Positions 48,084 through 59,430 are shown, numbered from the stretch's first letter. The stretch: 64,000 nucleotides of DNA from Larix kaempferi (GCA_027924585.1 BSBM01000592.1:6058001-6122000), one strand, 5' to 3'. Program-made: numbers and translations. Notes: generated from the letters alone by a model not told the origin.

Positions 48084-48930
48084 TCAGGGATGATCTATTT
48101 TCCATCGAAAACTTTTCCCAAGGGTATCCTCATTCTCCATATTGAATCGGGTTGAAAGATGAGCCGAATGCTCCTGGGTATTCGTGATTATATTGCAGTA
48201 TGAATTGGGTTGGTCAGTTTTGTCGATTGTACAATTGGTTGTTTTGATGGTTTGATAAATTGTTGTATCTCTTGGATCACTTCTCTTAGGCATTCCTCTG
48301 TAGGAGAAAATAAAAAATCTTTAATAAAATTCTCCTTAAGTGTTTTCCAACTGAAATTTTCTCCTCTTACTTCTTCCATCTTGTACCATTTGTTAGGTAG
48401 ATCGTCTAATGTGTTTGGGAACAAATGGGGCCATACTCTTTCATCTCTATAACCAAGTCTTTTGCACTCTTTTTCACATTTTTCAATGTGCACGACAAGG
48501 TCTAATCCTTGGAAAAATATATGAATTTGCGCTTGAGATGCTAACTTCTGTCCACCGAATCTTTCAATAAAGTATGTTGAATTAGTCATCCAATTTTGCA
48601 TGCACGCTTGATGGGTGTCCCACCATCTAGCTGCTTGCCTAGTGAAAGTCTTGACTAAACTCTATAGTCGACCTTGTTCACCAACATTTTTGGAAACCTC
48701 TTCGACATGTGTCGAAGGAAATTTTGATTATTTGTACCACAGAGGAGGTAATTTAGTCTGTTCACTTTTCATTAGTACAAGGGTCGGATATTCCTTTATT
48801 CTTTTTTTGATTTTTTTTGGAATGGCGGATATCGCGAAACACTTATGTATTGAATGATGAGGAATGACCTCGAGTGACCAAAATTCTCTTCCATGTGCTT
48901 CATAATTTTCTATCTTCTAGTCATAAAGTT
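48084..48930 (-). pseudogene. Gypsy element 2 capsid-like Gag domain
   Basis: A Retrotrans_gag type domain: EYPTLVLMKSEQTKLPPLWY, then RQAARWWDTHQACMQNWMTN (about 48670-48600), FFQGLDLVVHIEKCEKECKR and HLFPNTLDDLPNKWYKMEEV, then LKENFIKDFLFSPTEECLRE. Position is odd: it lies after the protease segment (49.4-48.9 kb) and directly before RT in transcription order. Gypsy element 1 likewise has a capsid-like piece directly before RT. Confidence 0.68.
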
Positions 48931-50779
48931 GAAAGTCAAAATTTTGACCAATGGACATGGGTGACCCCCAATGAATATCTCCATAGTCATTTGGCTCAAT
49001 TGAATCTTTGTTGTGCTGCATAACTTGATATGGTCTTCTTTTGTTTGGATCATGGTCATCTGGCTCTACCCACGATTTCTCTTGGGAAGGGTAAATAGGC
49101 ACAATAACATTTTTTCCATCTCCCTTGAGTTTTATTCTATATTTTTTAAGTGAGATGGAGGCTTTCATATTTATCCCCCCCGGTCGATCGACCAACGCAG
49201 GAAATGATTTGGCTCCTTACTTTGGGTCAATTACTTCGAAATCGATTTGTGTGTCGATGCCCATGATTCCATTGTTAACATTTTTACAAACTCTAATGCG
49301 ATTGATTAAACCCTGCTTGTTGAGATTAATATAGATGCTCGACTCTGACAACTGCATTTGATCGAGTTGTTCTCATGTCGATCTTGTCATTATGTTAGTT
49401 TCCAAACCCAATTCGAGGACAACTTGCAGGATGCACTTTCCTTCGACTTTGAGGTCGACCAATGGGTCAATGCCAAGTTTTATTTTTGGTTAGGACAACA
49501 TAGAGTCTTAGCTATTTTTTCATTACTTGTGCTATTCCTTATTATATATATTAAATCGATAAATCTCGAAACAACTTCTTTCTTTGTAAGAAATTGTAAT
49601 AATTATTAAGAATTTTATTCTTAGATTATGCATTTTCTTCTTCATGTGCTAGTTCCTCGAATATTTTTGAAGCATTATTAAATGTTTTTCTATGCTTGTG
49701 CAGGTTTGGATAATTATCTTCCTTACTTTGAACCTATGTAATTTAAGGATTGTCATCTCCAATCCTTGTGCCATGCCTTGTGATGATTTGCATATTTTTA
49801 TGATTTAGTGTTTCATGCTTTGGAACACTAGACAAGAGGTTAACATTCATTTTAGTAATAATTTTATCAAGTGTGTTGGGGCAGTCTTCTAAAGAATGTT
49901 CCCCCACTCCATATTTTGTACAAAACTTGAGATCCATCATGTCTTTCCAGGGACAGTTGGGACTCAAGTGTTCTTCACTGAATCAGATGAAACAATGTGG
50001 CTTCCCTCGACCATGAGGAATCTTACCTTGATTATTATTGTATCTTCCACGACCTCGGTATCCTTCTCGTCTGTTATATCCATTGTTGCATTGGTTATTT
50101 TTTCTGTAGTATCGACCTCTTTGATTATTCTGGTCGACGGTCTGTGCTTGGTAGATTGTCAGGGAATTGTTCTCATTCTTCAAATTCTTTATACATGCTA
50201 CAGTATTATGCTATGTAGTCTGGCATATGCCACACCATTTTGGTTTAACAATGTCAGGATTGTATGGGCATTTTTCCATCGAATGCAATTCAAACCTTTC
50301 ACACATATCACAATAATAGCAAGTTTGGGTGTTTCGAAATTTTTCTGGTCATCTTTCTTCTGGAAAAAGTATTGGTTATTCTTGTAAATATATTCTTTCT
50401 TTAGGGAATGACCTTCTGTTGTTGTGAAATTGCCGACGTTCACCATATTGAAAACTAGCTTTGGTATGGCCTTTCGACGAGCAAGTTATGCACCATAAGT
50501 CATTATTTCATAATGCAAGCTGTTGAAGTGATCTCTGCATCATTTCCAACTTTTCTTCTACTCTCCCATTGGCGAGGTCGACTAAACATCTGCATTTGAC
50601 TCTACTTTTTGAGCCTTCTTTAAAGCATCCTCGTATGTTGTGAATTCATGTAAACCGAGAGGCATTTGTTACACCAAAATCTCGTCATCATGAGTTATGT
50701 GTCATATATATGTCCTGATCCCTAAAGAACTTGGGCTAAAACATTAGAAGAGAAGTTGTTGTTCATCTCTTTAACCTTA
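48917..50779 (-). pseudogene. Gypsy element 2 knuckle region and protease
   Basis: The minus strand from 50779 gives the end of a Gag, then a series of knuckle-like Cys/His motifs across 50.3-49.8 kb, including PHCFI...SEEHLSPNCPW and LKFCTKYGVGEHSLEDCP. They are separated by an Arg/Gly/Asn-rich stretch (RREGYRGRGRYNNNQGK, 50183-49983). Then comes a retropepsin-like region about 49450-49000, with a damaged active-site area and ALVDRPGGINMKASISL. Stops and shifts occur throughout. It is cut at 50780 by the LTR of gypsy element 4. Confidence 0.6.
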
Positions 50780-51633
50780 TGTTGTCACCCCGACGCACCC
50801 TGATCTCTGGAAAGGTGCGTCAGACTTGATGTGATGTGCTCTGCACCTTAGCAGAGTGCGTCGGTGGCACATGATGCTCTTGCACAAGGTGTGTCGACCT
50901 CCCATTGACGCGAGTTACCCTTGTGCAAGGTGCGTCGCCGTTGGTTAAAAAGTATAAAGAGAAGCTTTGAGCGACTTCTCGAAGCTTGGATGACATGGAG
51001 ACTTATGCATACATATCTGGAAAGGTGGCATTCGATCCCTAGTGGGATGATCCCTTAAGCCTCTCCCATAAATCCTCAACTCTCCTATCCCTTTAGCCCT
51101 ATATATATGAACTCCCTCTCCATTGTTAAGGGAGGAAGGATAGAGTATCCATATGCTGGTGGAATTTTGCTAGGAGTTCTTCTTCATCCATTAGGAGGCT
51201 AAGGATTTGATCTTGGAGGCTAGGATTGTTGGAAGGAGGTTATGACGTCAAAGCACTAGTCGTAACATCTCTCTCATTGTACTTCTTATTATTACATCTA
51301 ATGCAAATTCTTTCCATAAACTTGTTTTATTGATAATGTTTAGAATTAACTTCTTTGACTGTTGATTTAGATCAATTCACAATCATGTGCTTTTATTACT
51401 TGTCTGTTTCCACATGTTTAGTTTAGTTTTGCAGCTAAAGATATGAATATCGGGACTTTGATCAACAAGGAGAAAAGATCTGCATTCATAAGGTAAGCCT
51501 TCTCTTTCACTTATCTTGCATTTCAATTGATCTAGGGAAGGCATTTGTATTATGTTCTATTTTTGTTCTAGATCTGAACCATTCAGACTAGAGAGATCTG
51601 TTTGAGTCCGCCCTTACGGATTGCCTGTAAACA
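50780..51633 (+). repeat. Gypsy element 4 5' LTR
   Basis: 854 bp, starting TGTTGTCACCCC and ending GCCTGTAAACA (TGTT...AACA). It is followed three bases later by a primer-site-like TTGGTGACC. A TATA box lies at 51100-51108. In the U3 region the motif GGTGCGTC or close variants occurs four times between 50812 and 50940. The matching 3' LTR is beyond the window, so the ends rest on terminal words, the primer site and the clean break in element 2. Confidence 0.72.
51100..51108 (+). promoter_or_regulatory. TATA box of gypsy element 4 LTR
   Basis: TATATATAT in CCCTATATATATGAACTCC, about 320 bp into the LTR; it would drive the sense genomic transcript. Confidence 0.6.
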
Positions 51634-51636
51634 AAA

Positions 51637-51656
51637 TTGGTGACCATATTGGGGAC
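51637..51656 (+). other. Primer-binding site of gypsy element 4
   Basis: TTGGTGACCATATTGGGGAC lies three bases after the LTR end. It follows the TTGGCGAC...TGGGGA pattern that I recall for Tat/Ogre-type elements, which differs from the usual gypsy TGGCGCC site. I cannot verify the tRNA by eye. Confidence 0.45.
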
Positions 51657-52388
51657 AGTAGTACATGATTTTGATTTCATTGCATTTTTGGTTTCTTTGA
51701 TTTCTTTCCAAATTATCCTCTAGCCTCTAAGTTGCCCCTTCTTCTTGGATATGACCATCAGAGAGTCTCTGGGATATCCAGAATTTGTTTAGGATCTTTA
51801 CTGAGCCTTCTATCTTTTTATTCTTTGAGAGTTTTTATTTTTTGTTGTTTGGATCCTGCCTGATGCACTTGGGCTATTCATAGCCCGTGTCACTATAATT
51901 CTGACATGTTTAGCCTCTTAGCAACCTGCGTTGTTGACGACGTTTGACAGTTTGCAACCCGCATCGCTGACGCAGTTTCTTAGTGAATAGAGCGCGTCGT
52001 TGGGACTCCCAATGCTCTGGTGCATCTTTGCAGGGCGCCTCGCCCTTCATTACTTGGTACACAGTCTGAAAACTCCCAAAGTTTATTTTTGGATTGGTTT
52101 TTGAGTTCTGTGTGTTATCGTCTGTTTGAGTCACAATACTTTTAGATTAGGTGTTTGCATGATTCAACCCACCCTTGGTCTAGATACACCTATTTTTTAT
52201 AGAAGCCGTTTGCATGTTGGTACTCTGACCATTTGTTGCAGTCCTCCACTTATTGTAGCACAACTGCTAGAATAAGTGCCTTTTTTGAGGATTGATTTTT
52301 TGCCTGAGAGCTTTCTTTTTTCACTCCCCTTCTTGCACCCTTGGTTGCATTAGGGTTTTGAGTCTTTTTTAGATATATCACCACCTGA
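51657..52388 (+). other. Gypsy element 4 leader
   Basis: Untranslated leader between primer site and gag, without supported coding. It shares AGGTGTTTGCATGATTC-like and ATTGTAGCACAACTG-like segments with the leader of element 3. A frame open from 52389 runs into gag but has no ATG before 52638. Confidence 0.55.
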
Positions 52389-52637
52389 TACTTAAACAAA
52401 TTTTTACATAAAACCTTAATTCTCACCATTGAGAATTTTAGACGCTCTCGTCGTCTACAGGGCGAACTCCCAGAGTTTAGTCCACTTGGCTCTCCACGTC
52501 ACGGACGCAGAGCCTTATCCCTTGATTCGACACATCGTCAATCAACTACACAGTCATCCGATTCTGACACACCTCACTTCACTTTTGATTTGGAGGTAGA
52601 ATCCGAAAAACCCACAGAGTTACCACCAACCACCATT

Positions 52638-54173
52638 ATGGCTGGAACACCATTTGATCCATTGTTTACAAGCACCATAGGTGAGACATCCACAGACCCT
52701 TCTGCGGCGGTGCCATCCATGGCAACAACCACCCCCCTGGGTATGCCCAACATGGGTAACACTCCACATTTAGGAATGCCCAACACAGGGCCACCACCTG
52801 TCATAGGTATACCCAACATAGGGGTCACACCCCCTCTGGTTTCCACAAACCCTATCCCAGGAATCCCCACTGCTATTCCTAACCCAAGTGTAACCCATGT
52901 TGCACTTGGAGGCGCTGGCCCATACCAGACTACACCTATTGGAGGGCACATACCCTCCATACCTAGCATACCTTTAGGCGCTACTGGACCCCTACACCAT
53001 ACCACAATGGCTAGGCATGTCCCAGTTCCAGTTACCACATCTGCTAGCTTACCATACATGGCGAGTCTGAACCTGCCAGACTTAGCTAGGCTAACAAATG
53101 ACCCCATCAGACATGATCCTGTGTGGCCTCATATGCCCACCAAACTTCCCTCTAACATCCCTAAGTTTGAGGGTAAGGCAGGGGAAGACCCCCAGAACCA
53201 TATCATGTCCTTCCATTTATGGTGTTCCTCCAACTCCATAGTGGACGACTCAATCCGCCTTCGGCTTTTACAACGCACCTTCACTGGATCTGCAGCCAAG
53301 TGGTATATCGAGCAGCCTCATGGGACGCATGCCACCTTTACCTCCCTTGCCTCGACCTTCCTGCAGTTTTTTCAGTTACCTGTCCGCTATGATGCGGGCG
53401 TTGAGATCCTACTGTCTTGCAGACAAACCACGGCCACCCACATCACTGACCACATTCATGAGTGGCGTCGACGCCGAAGCCTCTGTAAAATTAAGTTAGA
53501 CGACCGTATCTTTTTAGATTGGTTTCTAAAATCCCTCCTCCCTCTTATTGCGAAGGATGTGGCATCTGAAAGACCCCGGTCTGAAGAAGAGGCCATCCTC
53601 AAAGCCCAACAGTTTGATCTCATCTATGCCCAGTCGGGTTATTTATACACAATCATACCAGACGCCCCACGAGGTGACTCCTCACGTGGTGACGCACCGG
53701 GGGCATCACATGCCGCTGATGGCATCATTGGCCAAATCACCCCGCAACCTAAACCTTTCAGCATGGTGAGCACCATGCCTTCCCCAGACCTCTCTAGGGC
53801 TACATCCAGTTCCGGAGCAACAACTTCTTATGCTCCAACAAATCAGACCCATCACATCCATGGACCCTCTTGTCCACAACATTGTTATGGGCAAGCGCCA
53901 TCAACATATGTACCTCCTACATACTATGCTCAACCTGCTACACAGAACCCCATTCAGTTCGCACCTCAACCGTTGCAGTACCCACAGCAAACTGCACCAG
54001 CTAATCCACCACATCCAATAGCTCAGGGGTACCAACAACCCCAACAGGCAACTGGACCACCTCCAGCTCCACCTGCATACTACCCACCGCAACCTGCTCC
54101 CGCACCTGCGGCTCCCCAGAATCCCCCCAATGCTCAAGGGCATGTGTACGCACAACAACATCAGCCCCAATAG
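52638..54173 (+). CDS. Gag of gypsy element 4
   Basis: The structural protein that would package element RNA in a virus-like particle. The first in-frame ATG is 52638 (MAGTPFDP); the frame is open upstream to 52389. The N-terminal part is Pro/Gly-rich with repeated GMPN-GxxP-type units (about residues 35-75). The capsid-type Retrotrans_gag domain follows (about residues 165-340), with FHLWCSSNSIVDDSIRLRLL, AAKWYIEQPHGTHATFTSLA and LDDRIFLDWFLKSL. After that comes a His/Pro/Gln/Tyr-rich tail. The frame ends at TAG 54171-54173, but the same frame continues as open coding sequence. The stop is best explained as CAG to TAG, so the Gag/Pol separation at this point is probably a mutation rather than a programmed stop. 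Confidence 0.85.
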   Translation: MAGTPFDPLFTSTIGETSTDPSAAVPSMATTTPLGMPNMGNTPHLGMPNTGPPPVIGIPNIGVTPPLVSTNPIPGIPTAIPNPSVTHVALGGAGPYQTTPIGGHIPSIPSIPLGATGPLHHTTMARHVPVPVTTSASLPYMASLNLPDLARLTNDPIRHDPVWPHMPTKLPSNIPKFEGKAGEDPQNHIMSFHLWCSSNSIVDDSIRLRLLQRTFTGSAAKWYIEQPHGTHATFTSLASTFLQFFQLPVRYDAGVEILLSCRQTTATHITDHIHEWRRRRSLCKIKLDDRIFLDWFLKSLLPLIAKDVASERPRSEEEAILKAQQFDLIYAQSGYLYTIIPDAPRGDSSRGDAPGASHAADGIIGQITPQPKPFSMVSTMPSPDLSRATSSSGATTSYAPTNQTHHIHGPSCPQHCYGQAPSTYVPPTYYAQPATQNPIQFAPQPLQYPQQTAPANPPHPIAQGYQQPQQATGPPPAPPAYYPPQPAPAPAAPQNPPNAQGHVYAQQHQPQ

Positions 54174-57100
54174 CAAAATAACCAACGCAACCAGGGTGGG
54201 CAACCAAACCGCGGAAGAGGACGCAACCGTGGAAACAACCAAAACCATAACCAAGCTCCACAACCTACCCATCCTCCGCAAAACAATAACGCGGCGCCTG
54301 CTCATCAGAATCCTGATCGGCCACCTAAGCAAGCCAAAAATGCTAATTTACGAACAAACCATCCTTGTTCCATTTGCGGTGTCTATGGCCACTATACCCA
54401 CGCTTGCCCACATCTGGAGCGAGCTCGACAACTATGGACAGATGACGCCCATCGTCAGGGGCAGGCAGCTCCTCAGCCGCCACCCAACCCCCCACCACCT
54501 CAGCAACAACCTTTGGTGTTACAAAACCCTTTTCCCACACAAGGAGTGGTGAACACTCAGCCGTTAGCCCCACCACAGGGCAACGTGCAACCATAACAAA
54601 TCACTTACGCCGCTCCTGATCAACCCATGTTTGATTCAGGCACTCACCACTTATTGATGATGTCCACTGCCGACGTCAATATCCAAACCCGTCGGAACCA
54701 GTATGGCCCTACCTCCGAAGCCCCCCCAGCCGATAAGGATACTAACGCTAATCCCACCGATCAGACATTACGAATACCACCTCTTCCACTCGACGGCGCC
54801 TCTAAAGCACCTCGTTTCCCACTCCGCCGTATCAACAACAACCCCAATGCACGGGCTGCGTCAAATTACAACATCGTAGATGACCTAGCTCAATCTCCCG
54901 CAGCCATGTCTGCGTTAGAAGTCTTGAAAAACTGTCCTACGCAGCGCAAGACTTTACTTTTCGCCATTGGGGCAATTGACCCAAATGATTCGAAATTGAT
55001 GACCTTTGATTTGGACCAGTCCGAACCACGTCTGCCTTCCACCATAGCAGTCCAAGTTTCCGTTTCTATTCGGAATCTTGTCATCCATCGATGTATCATC
55101 GACGAGGGTGCCTCCACATGCGTCATGTCCACATTTGTTTGGCAGAAGTTGGGATCCCCTGCTCTCCAGCAATCCACCACTGCATTGCGGGCCTATGACG
55201 GCCGGTCAGCTCAACCTCAAGGTCTACTACCCAAGGTTCCCGTCCAATTGGGTGGGAAAACTGTGCTCATCGACATAGAGGTCATTAACGCCCAGCTCGA
55301 TTATAACCTTTTACTTGGCCGTAGTTACATGTACGCCATGAAAGCGGTCGCCTCCTCCGTTTTCCGCACCATGATGTTCCCCCATGAGGGACGCGTGGTC
55401 AAAATCGACCAACTCACATACTATGATCCCAATGCCCCTGCAGCACCCGAAAATGTTCTTCCCATGATTGAACAACCAGCTTCTAGTGCAACTACCTCCT
55501 TTGTTTCGTCTGTGGGACCCGGACTGTACTCAGATACACCAATGACCTCTACATTCCAGGCCATTCCACCACCGTCACCCGAGACTCACGTCGCAAACCT
55601 CTGTACTCTTTCACAGAATACACAAACACCCGGTAGTCAACCACCATTGATCCCGAGTCACATCGGTGTTACACCCATCCACACCATCCCCTTTCTATTT
55701 CCTCCTTCGGGTGTAGTTAGCGCCCCGGTTATGGCTACCCTTAGTCTACCCGGGTTAACATTGGGATTACCCATGTGGTATATTTCGCCTCCCGTTCCGC
55801 CGCCGACACCAAACGTCATCCTACAACCGGTACAACCTATTGTTACCACAAATCAACCTCCTCCTGGTGTCGCAATCCCTTCGTCGTCAACGAAACCTCC
55901 TCCCAGTCTCAATATTCCTTCGTCGTCAACGAATCCTCCCCCTCTTATCAAGCCCATTGGGGGCAGAGGTCCACAACCATACACTGCTATACCACCTCCT
56001 AAGGTGGTTAAACCACCACCGGTGTTTCGAGCTCCCCCTAAATGCTCTTTGTGCGATGAGATAGGCCATCCAACTCATCAATGCCCACAGTTACCAGCTC
56101 TCCAAGAGCATATGAATATGTTGGACGATGACACCGGCATCCCAGTCGTTAGACTTGAGCCACCTCCTCAGCCTCGCGACAAATCACTGCGCACCAACCA
56201 TCCTTGTGCCATATGCAGTGTTTACGGCCACTACTCTCACCATTGTCCCGATCTCCCTGACTATAGAGCAACATTATACGAGTTAAACAATGTTGATTTG
56301 GAGATATCTCCTACCCTAATCGAGGAGATCCACCCCCCGCCATCATCCTCGTCGGAAGAAGTCAATACAATATATATGATTTCAACAACTTTCAAACCAG
56401 AACCCCTTGATTTATGGTCTGACTACTTCAATACTGATGAGCAAATTTTGGAGACACTCACTGCACCCGACTACCCTTGGGATGATATGCATCATCGCTC
56501 ATACTTCCTCCCGGAAGCATCTACATCCACTGCATCCGACCAACTATCGGTCGAATCGAAAGATTTCATACCCACCAAGGTCGATTGGTTAAAGGACCCC
56601 ATACCAGCACCGGATGCCTTTGAAGAAGGGAACATGTCGAACATTTCCCCCACTATACAGATAGACATTTCCACGACACCAGGGAAACCTGAGCTCATCT
56701 CGCTGGGCGCATCTTGCACTCAAGCAGAAACTCAGGCGTACAAAAAGCTCTTTCAAGAGTTCCGTGATGTCTTTGCTTGGTCCTATACTGAGATGCCTGG
56801 TCTCGACCCCGCCATTATTGAACACCACATTGATACATGGCCTGAGGTACCCCCTGTTCATCAGAAACAGCGACCCATTCACCCTTCCAAGCTCCCCGCT
56901 GTTAAAGCTGAGGTCGAAAAACTTCGCAAAGCAGGATTCATTTACCCTATTCCGTACACCACCTGGGTGTCGAACCCTGTTCCCGTCAAAAAAAAGCAAG
57001 GTACCCTTAGAGTATGCACTGACTTCCGCGATTTAAACCACGCTTGTCCAAAAGACAATTTCCCCACGCCATTCATTGACCAACTCATTGATGAGTGTGC

Positions 57101-57263
57101 GGGCCATGAAGTCCTATCCTTCATGGACGGGTTTTCCGGATATAACCAGATTCACATCCGCAAGGAGAATCAGTACAAGACTTCCTTCACCACCCCATGG
57201 GGCACCTTTGCCTATCGAGTCATGCCATTTGGCCTTAAAAATGCTGGTGCCACTTTCCAGTGA
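54174..57263 (+). pseudogene. Gag tail, protease and RT N-terminus, element 4
   Basis: In frame with gag. An Arg/Asn/Gln-rich stretch leads to CCHC knuckle 1, CSICGVYGHYTHAC (54366-54407). A TAA at 54594 interrupts. Protease (about 54.9-55.4 kb) has CIIDEGASTCVMS, with its active-site Asp codon at 55101, and NAQLDYNLLLGRSYMYAM. After a Pro-rich linker come knuckle 2, CSLCDEIGHPTHQC (56043-56084), and knuckle 3, CAICSVYGHYSHHC (56205-56246). An acidic linker then leads to RT (from about 56690), with VCTDFRDLNHACPKDNFPTP, FMDGFSGYNQIHI and YRVMPFGLKNAGATFQ, stopped by TGA 57261-57263 where the family has Arg. The frame is otherwise open for more than 1,000 codons. Confidence 0.88.
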
Positions 57264-58530
57264 GCCATGACCTATTGCTTTCACGACTTGGTCCATATCC
57301 TGCGAGTCTATCTTGACGACCTCACAGCTCGTTCCCGAAAACGATCAGACCACCTTAACGACCTCCGACAAGTTTTCACGCATTGTCGCAAGTATAAAAT
57401 CCGCTTGAACCCACACAAGTGTGTCTTTTGCATCCCGGCAGGCCGCTTATTGGGTTTCATTGTTTCCCAAGACGGAATCACTGTCGATCCCCTGAAAGTC
57501 AAAGCCATCTTAGAACTTCCGCCTCCCCGTACGCTTCGGCAGCTCCAAAGTCTACAGGGGCGGTCCAATTTCCTTAGGCGCTTCGTTCCTGATTATGCAA
57601 CCAAAGTGCACGGCTTCTTACGCTTACTTCGTACCCACATACCCTTTGTTTGGGATGAGCAAGCAGACACGGCATTCGAAGCCCTCAAGAAATCTCTCAC
57701 ACAAGCCCCCTTGATATCCCCACCGGATTTCTCTCAAGACTTCACCCTTTACGTCTCGGCATCTGAACACGCTGTGTCCGGAGTTTTGGTCCAAGAAGAT
57801 GCCTCCCACAAAGAGCATGTGATCTATTACGTCAGCCAGACCTTGTCTGGCCCACCTCTGCATTACCCATACGAGGAAAGATTAGCCCTAGTTGTAGTCT
57901 TTTCCGTACAAAAATTGCGACACTACATTCTACTCAGTCACACCACGGTCGTGGCCGACTCCAACCCTATGGTCTATCTCCTCACCCAGCGGCTCCTACA
58001 AGGTCGTGTTGCTAAATGGGTCATTATCCTCCAGGAATATGACCTAACTTTCAGAACTCCCAAAAGCACTAAAGCCCTTGCGCTTGCTCACCTCATCACG
58101 GACCTCCCATCCTCTTCAACATCACCCGTTATCCAAACGGATCTGATTGACGAGCAGATCTTCATCATCTCGTCTGACGACCCTTGGTACGGAGACATTT
58201 TGACTTACCTTCGTACGCAAAAATTTCGACCACACATCGATCGTGATGGACGTCGTCGCATACGACACCACGCCCCCCGATACCTCCTGATAGGGGATGT
58301 ACTTTACCGACGCGGCGTTGATACCATCTTACGCCGCTGCCTATCCCATAGTGAGGCAGAACAAGTCCTCAATGATTGTCATAGCGGCGCCTGCGGAGGC
58401 CATTTCTCCGGCATGGCAACCGCCCAAAAAATCATTCGGGCAGGTTATTTTTGGCCATCATTATTTACTGATTGCATCACCGCAGTCAAGCATTGCCAGA
58501 ACTGCCAATTATTTGCCCCCAAAGCAAGAA
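57264..58530 (+). pseudogene. RT C-terminus, gypsy RNase H and IN zinc domain
   Basis: Same frame as gag. RT continues after the TGA at 57261 with the catalytic VYLDDLTARS, LLGFIVSQDGITVDPLKVKA and SNFLRRFVPDYA. The gypsy RNase H follows (about 57700-58000): FTLYVSASEHAVSGVLVQ, HYPYEERLALVVVFSV and VVADSNPMVYLL. The first catalytic Asp, expected in the LYVDAS position, is Ser (codon 57756-57758). The HHCC part of integrase follows near 58375-58510, with GACGGHFSGMATAQKIIRAG and KHCQNCQLFAP. The frame breaks in the C run 58531-58539; integrase continues one frame over. Confidence 0.87.
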
Positions 58531-58546
58531 CCCCCCCCCGCCCCCC
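58531..58546 (+). other. Homopolymer frameshift in pol (C9-G-C6)
   Basis: Nine C, one G and six C. Coding similarity is in frame 3 before the run and frame 1 after it. One C too many is enough to explain the shift, so it is either a single slippage mutation or a sequencing error. Confidence 0.75.
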
Positions 58547-59430
58547 TTCATCCAGTCATCACTGTTGGACCATTCTGCAAATGGGCCATCGACTTCCTCG
58601 ACTGCAACCCCACGTCAGCCGGCGGTCACAAACACATCGTTGTGGCTGTAGATTATTTCACCAAATGGGCAGAAGCCATGCCGACATATAATTGCAGAGC
58701 CGACACTACAACACGATTTTTCTTCAACCATGTTATCGCTCGTTTCGGAGTACCACAACAACTAGTCTCTGATCACGGCTCTCACTTCGAAGATGCCGTC
58801 TGGAAAGAATTATCAACCATGTTGAAATTTGAACACCATTTCTCTTCCGCTTACTATCCCCAAGGAAACGGCCAAGTCGAAGCGATCAATAAAATTTTGA
58901 AGACCATTCTCCAACGTACTGTAGACAAGCACAAATCCAATTGGCACCACATGCTCTTCCCAGCACTATGGGCCTACCGCACCTCAACCAAAACCGCCAC
59001 CGGTTTTACCCCTTTCCATTTAGTTCACGGTGTCGAATCCGTCCTCCCTATTGAGTGCCAGATCCCAGCCTTGCATATCGCCGTTGAACTCCTACCGGAC
59101 ACTTCCCCGATCGAGCAACGTTTACTACTCCTAGAGCAGGCCGATGAAGATCGGCGCACATCCATTCAAAACATGGAAACAGCTAAACAACGATCCAAAC
59201 TAAGTTACGACAAACGCGTCCACCCAAGAACATTTTCCGAGGGAGACCTTGTCCTCGCTTATGATCAAGCTCATGATAAAACCGGAAAGGGAAAGTTCGT
59301 GTCTATGTGGCAAGGCCCCTACATCATACACACCTGCCTCGGGCAGGGGGCATACATTCTGACCGATTCAGAAGGCAACACCCTACGCAACCCACGAAAC
59401 GGGTTGTACCTTAAACGATTTTACCCATAG
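58547..59430 (+). CDS. Integrase catalytic core and C-terminus, element 4
   Basis: Integrase joins element cDNA to host DNA. The catalytic triad is visible: Asp in WAIDFLDCNPTSAGGHKHIV, Asp in LVSDHGSHFED and Glu in YYPQGNGQVEAINKILK. The C-terminal part has WAYRTSTKTATGFTPFHLVH, then RVHPRTFSEGDLVLAYDQAH, and a GPYIIHTCLGQGAYIL segment like the GPY/F module. There is no chromodomain after it, as expected for non-chromoviruses such as Tat. The open frame starts further upstream, at 58297, but the protein similarity only begins after the C run. It ends with TAG at 59428-59430. Confidence 0.87.

Noticed and set aside
52574-53107. 177-codon ORF opposite gag of element 4
   Set aside because: A Gly/Val-rich mirror of the Pro-rich Gag N-terminus; typical shadow frame. 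Same for the ORFs opposite 41.1-41.7 kb.
54171-54173. Programmed stop-codon readthrough between Gag and Pol
   Set aside because: Two further stops in the same frame have the same C-to-T form, so mutation is the simpler reading; kept only as an alternative.
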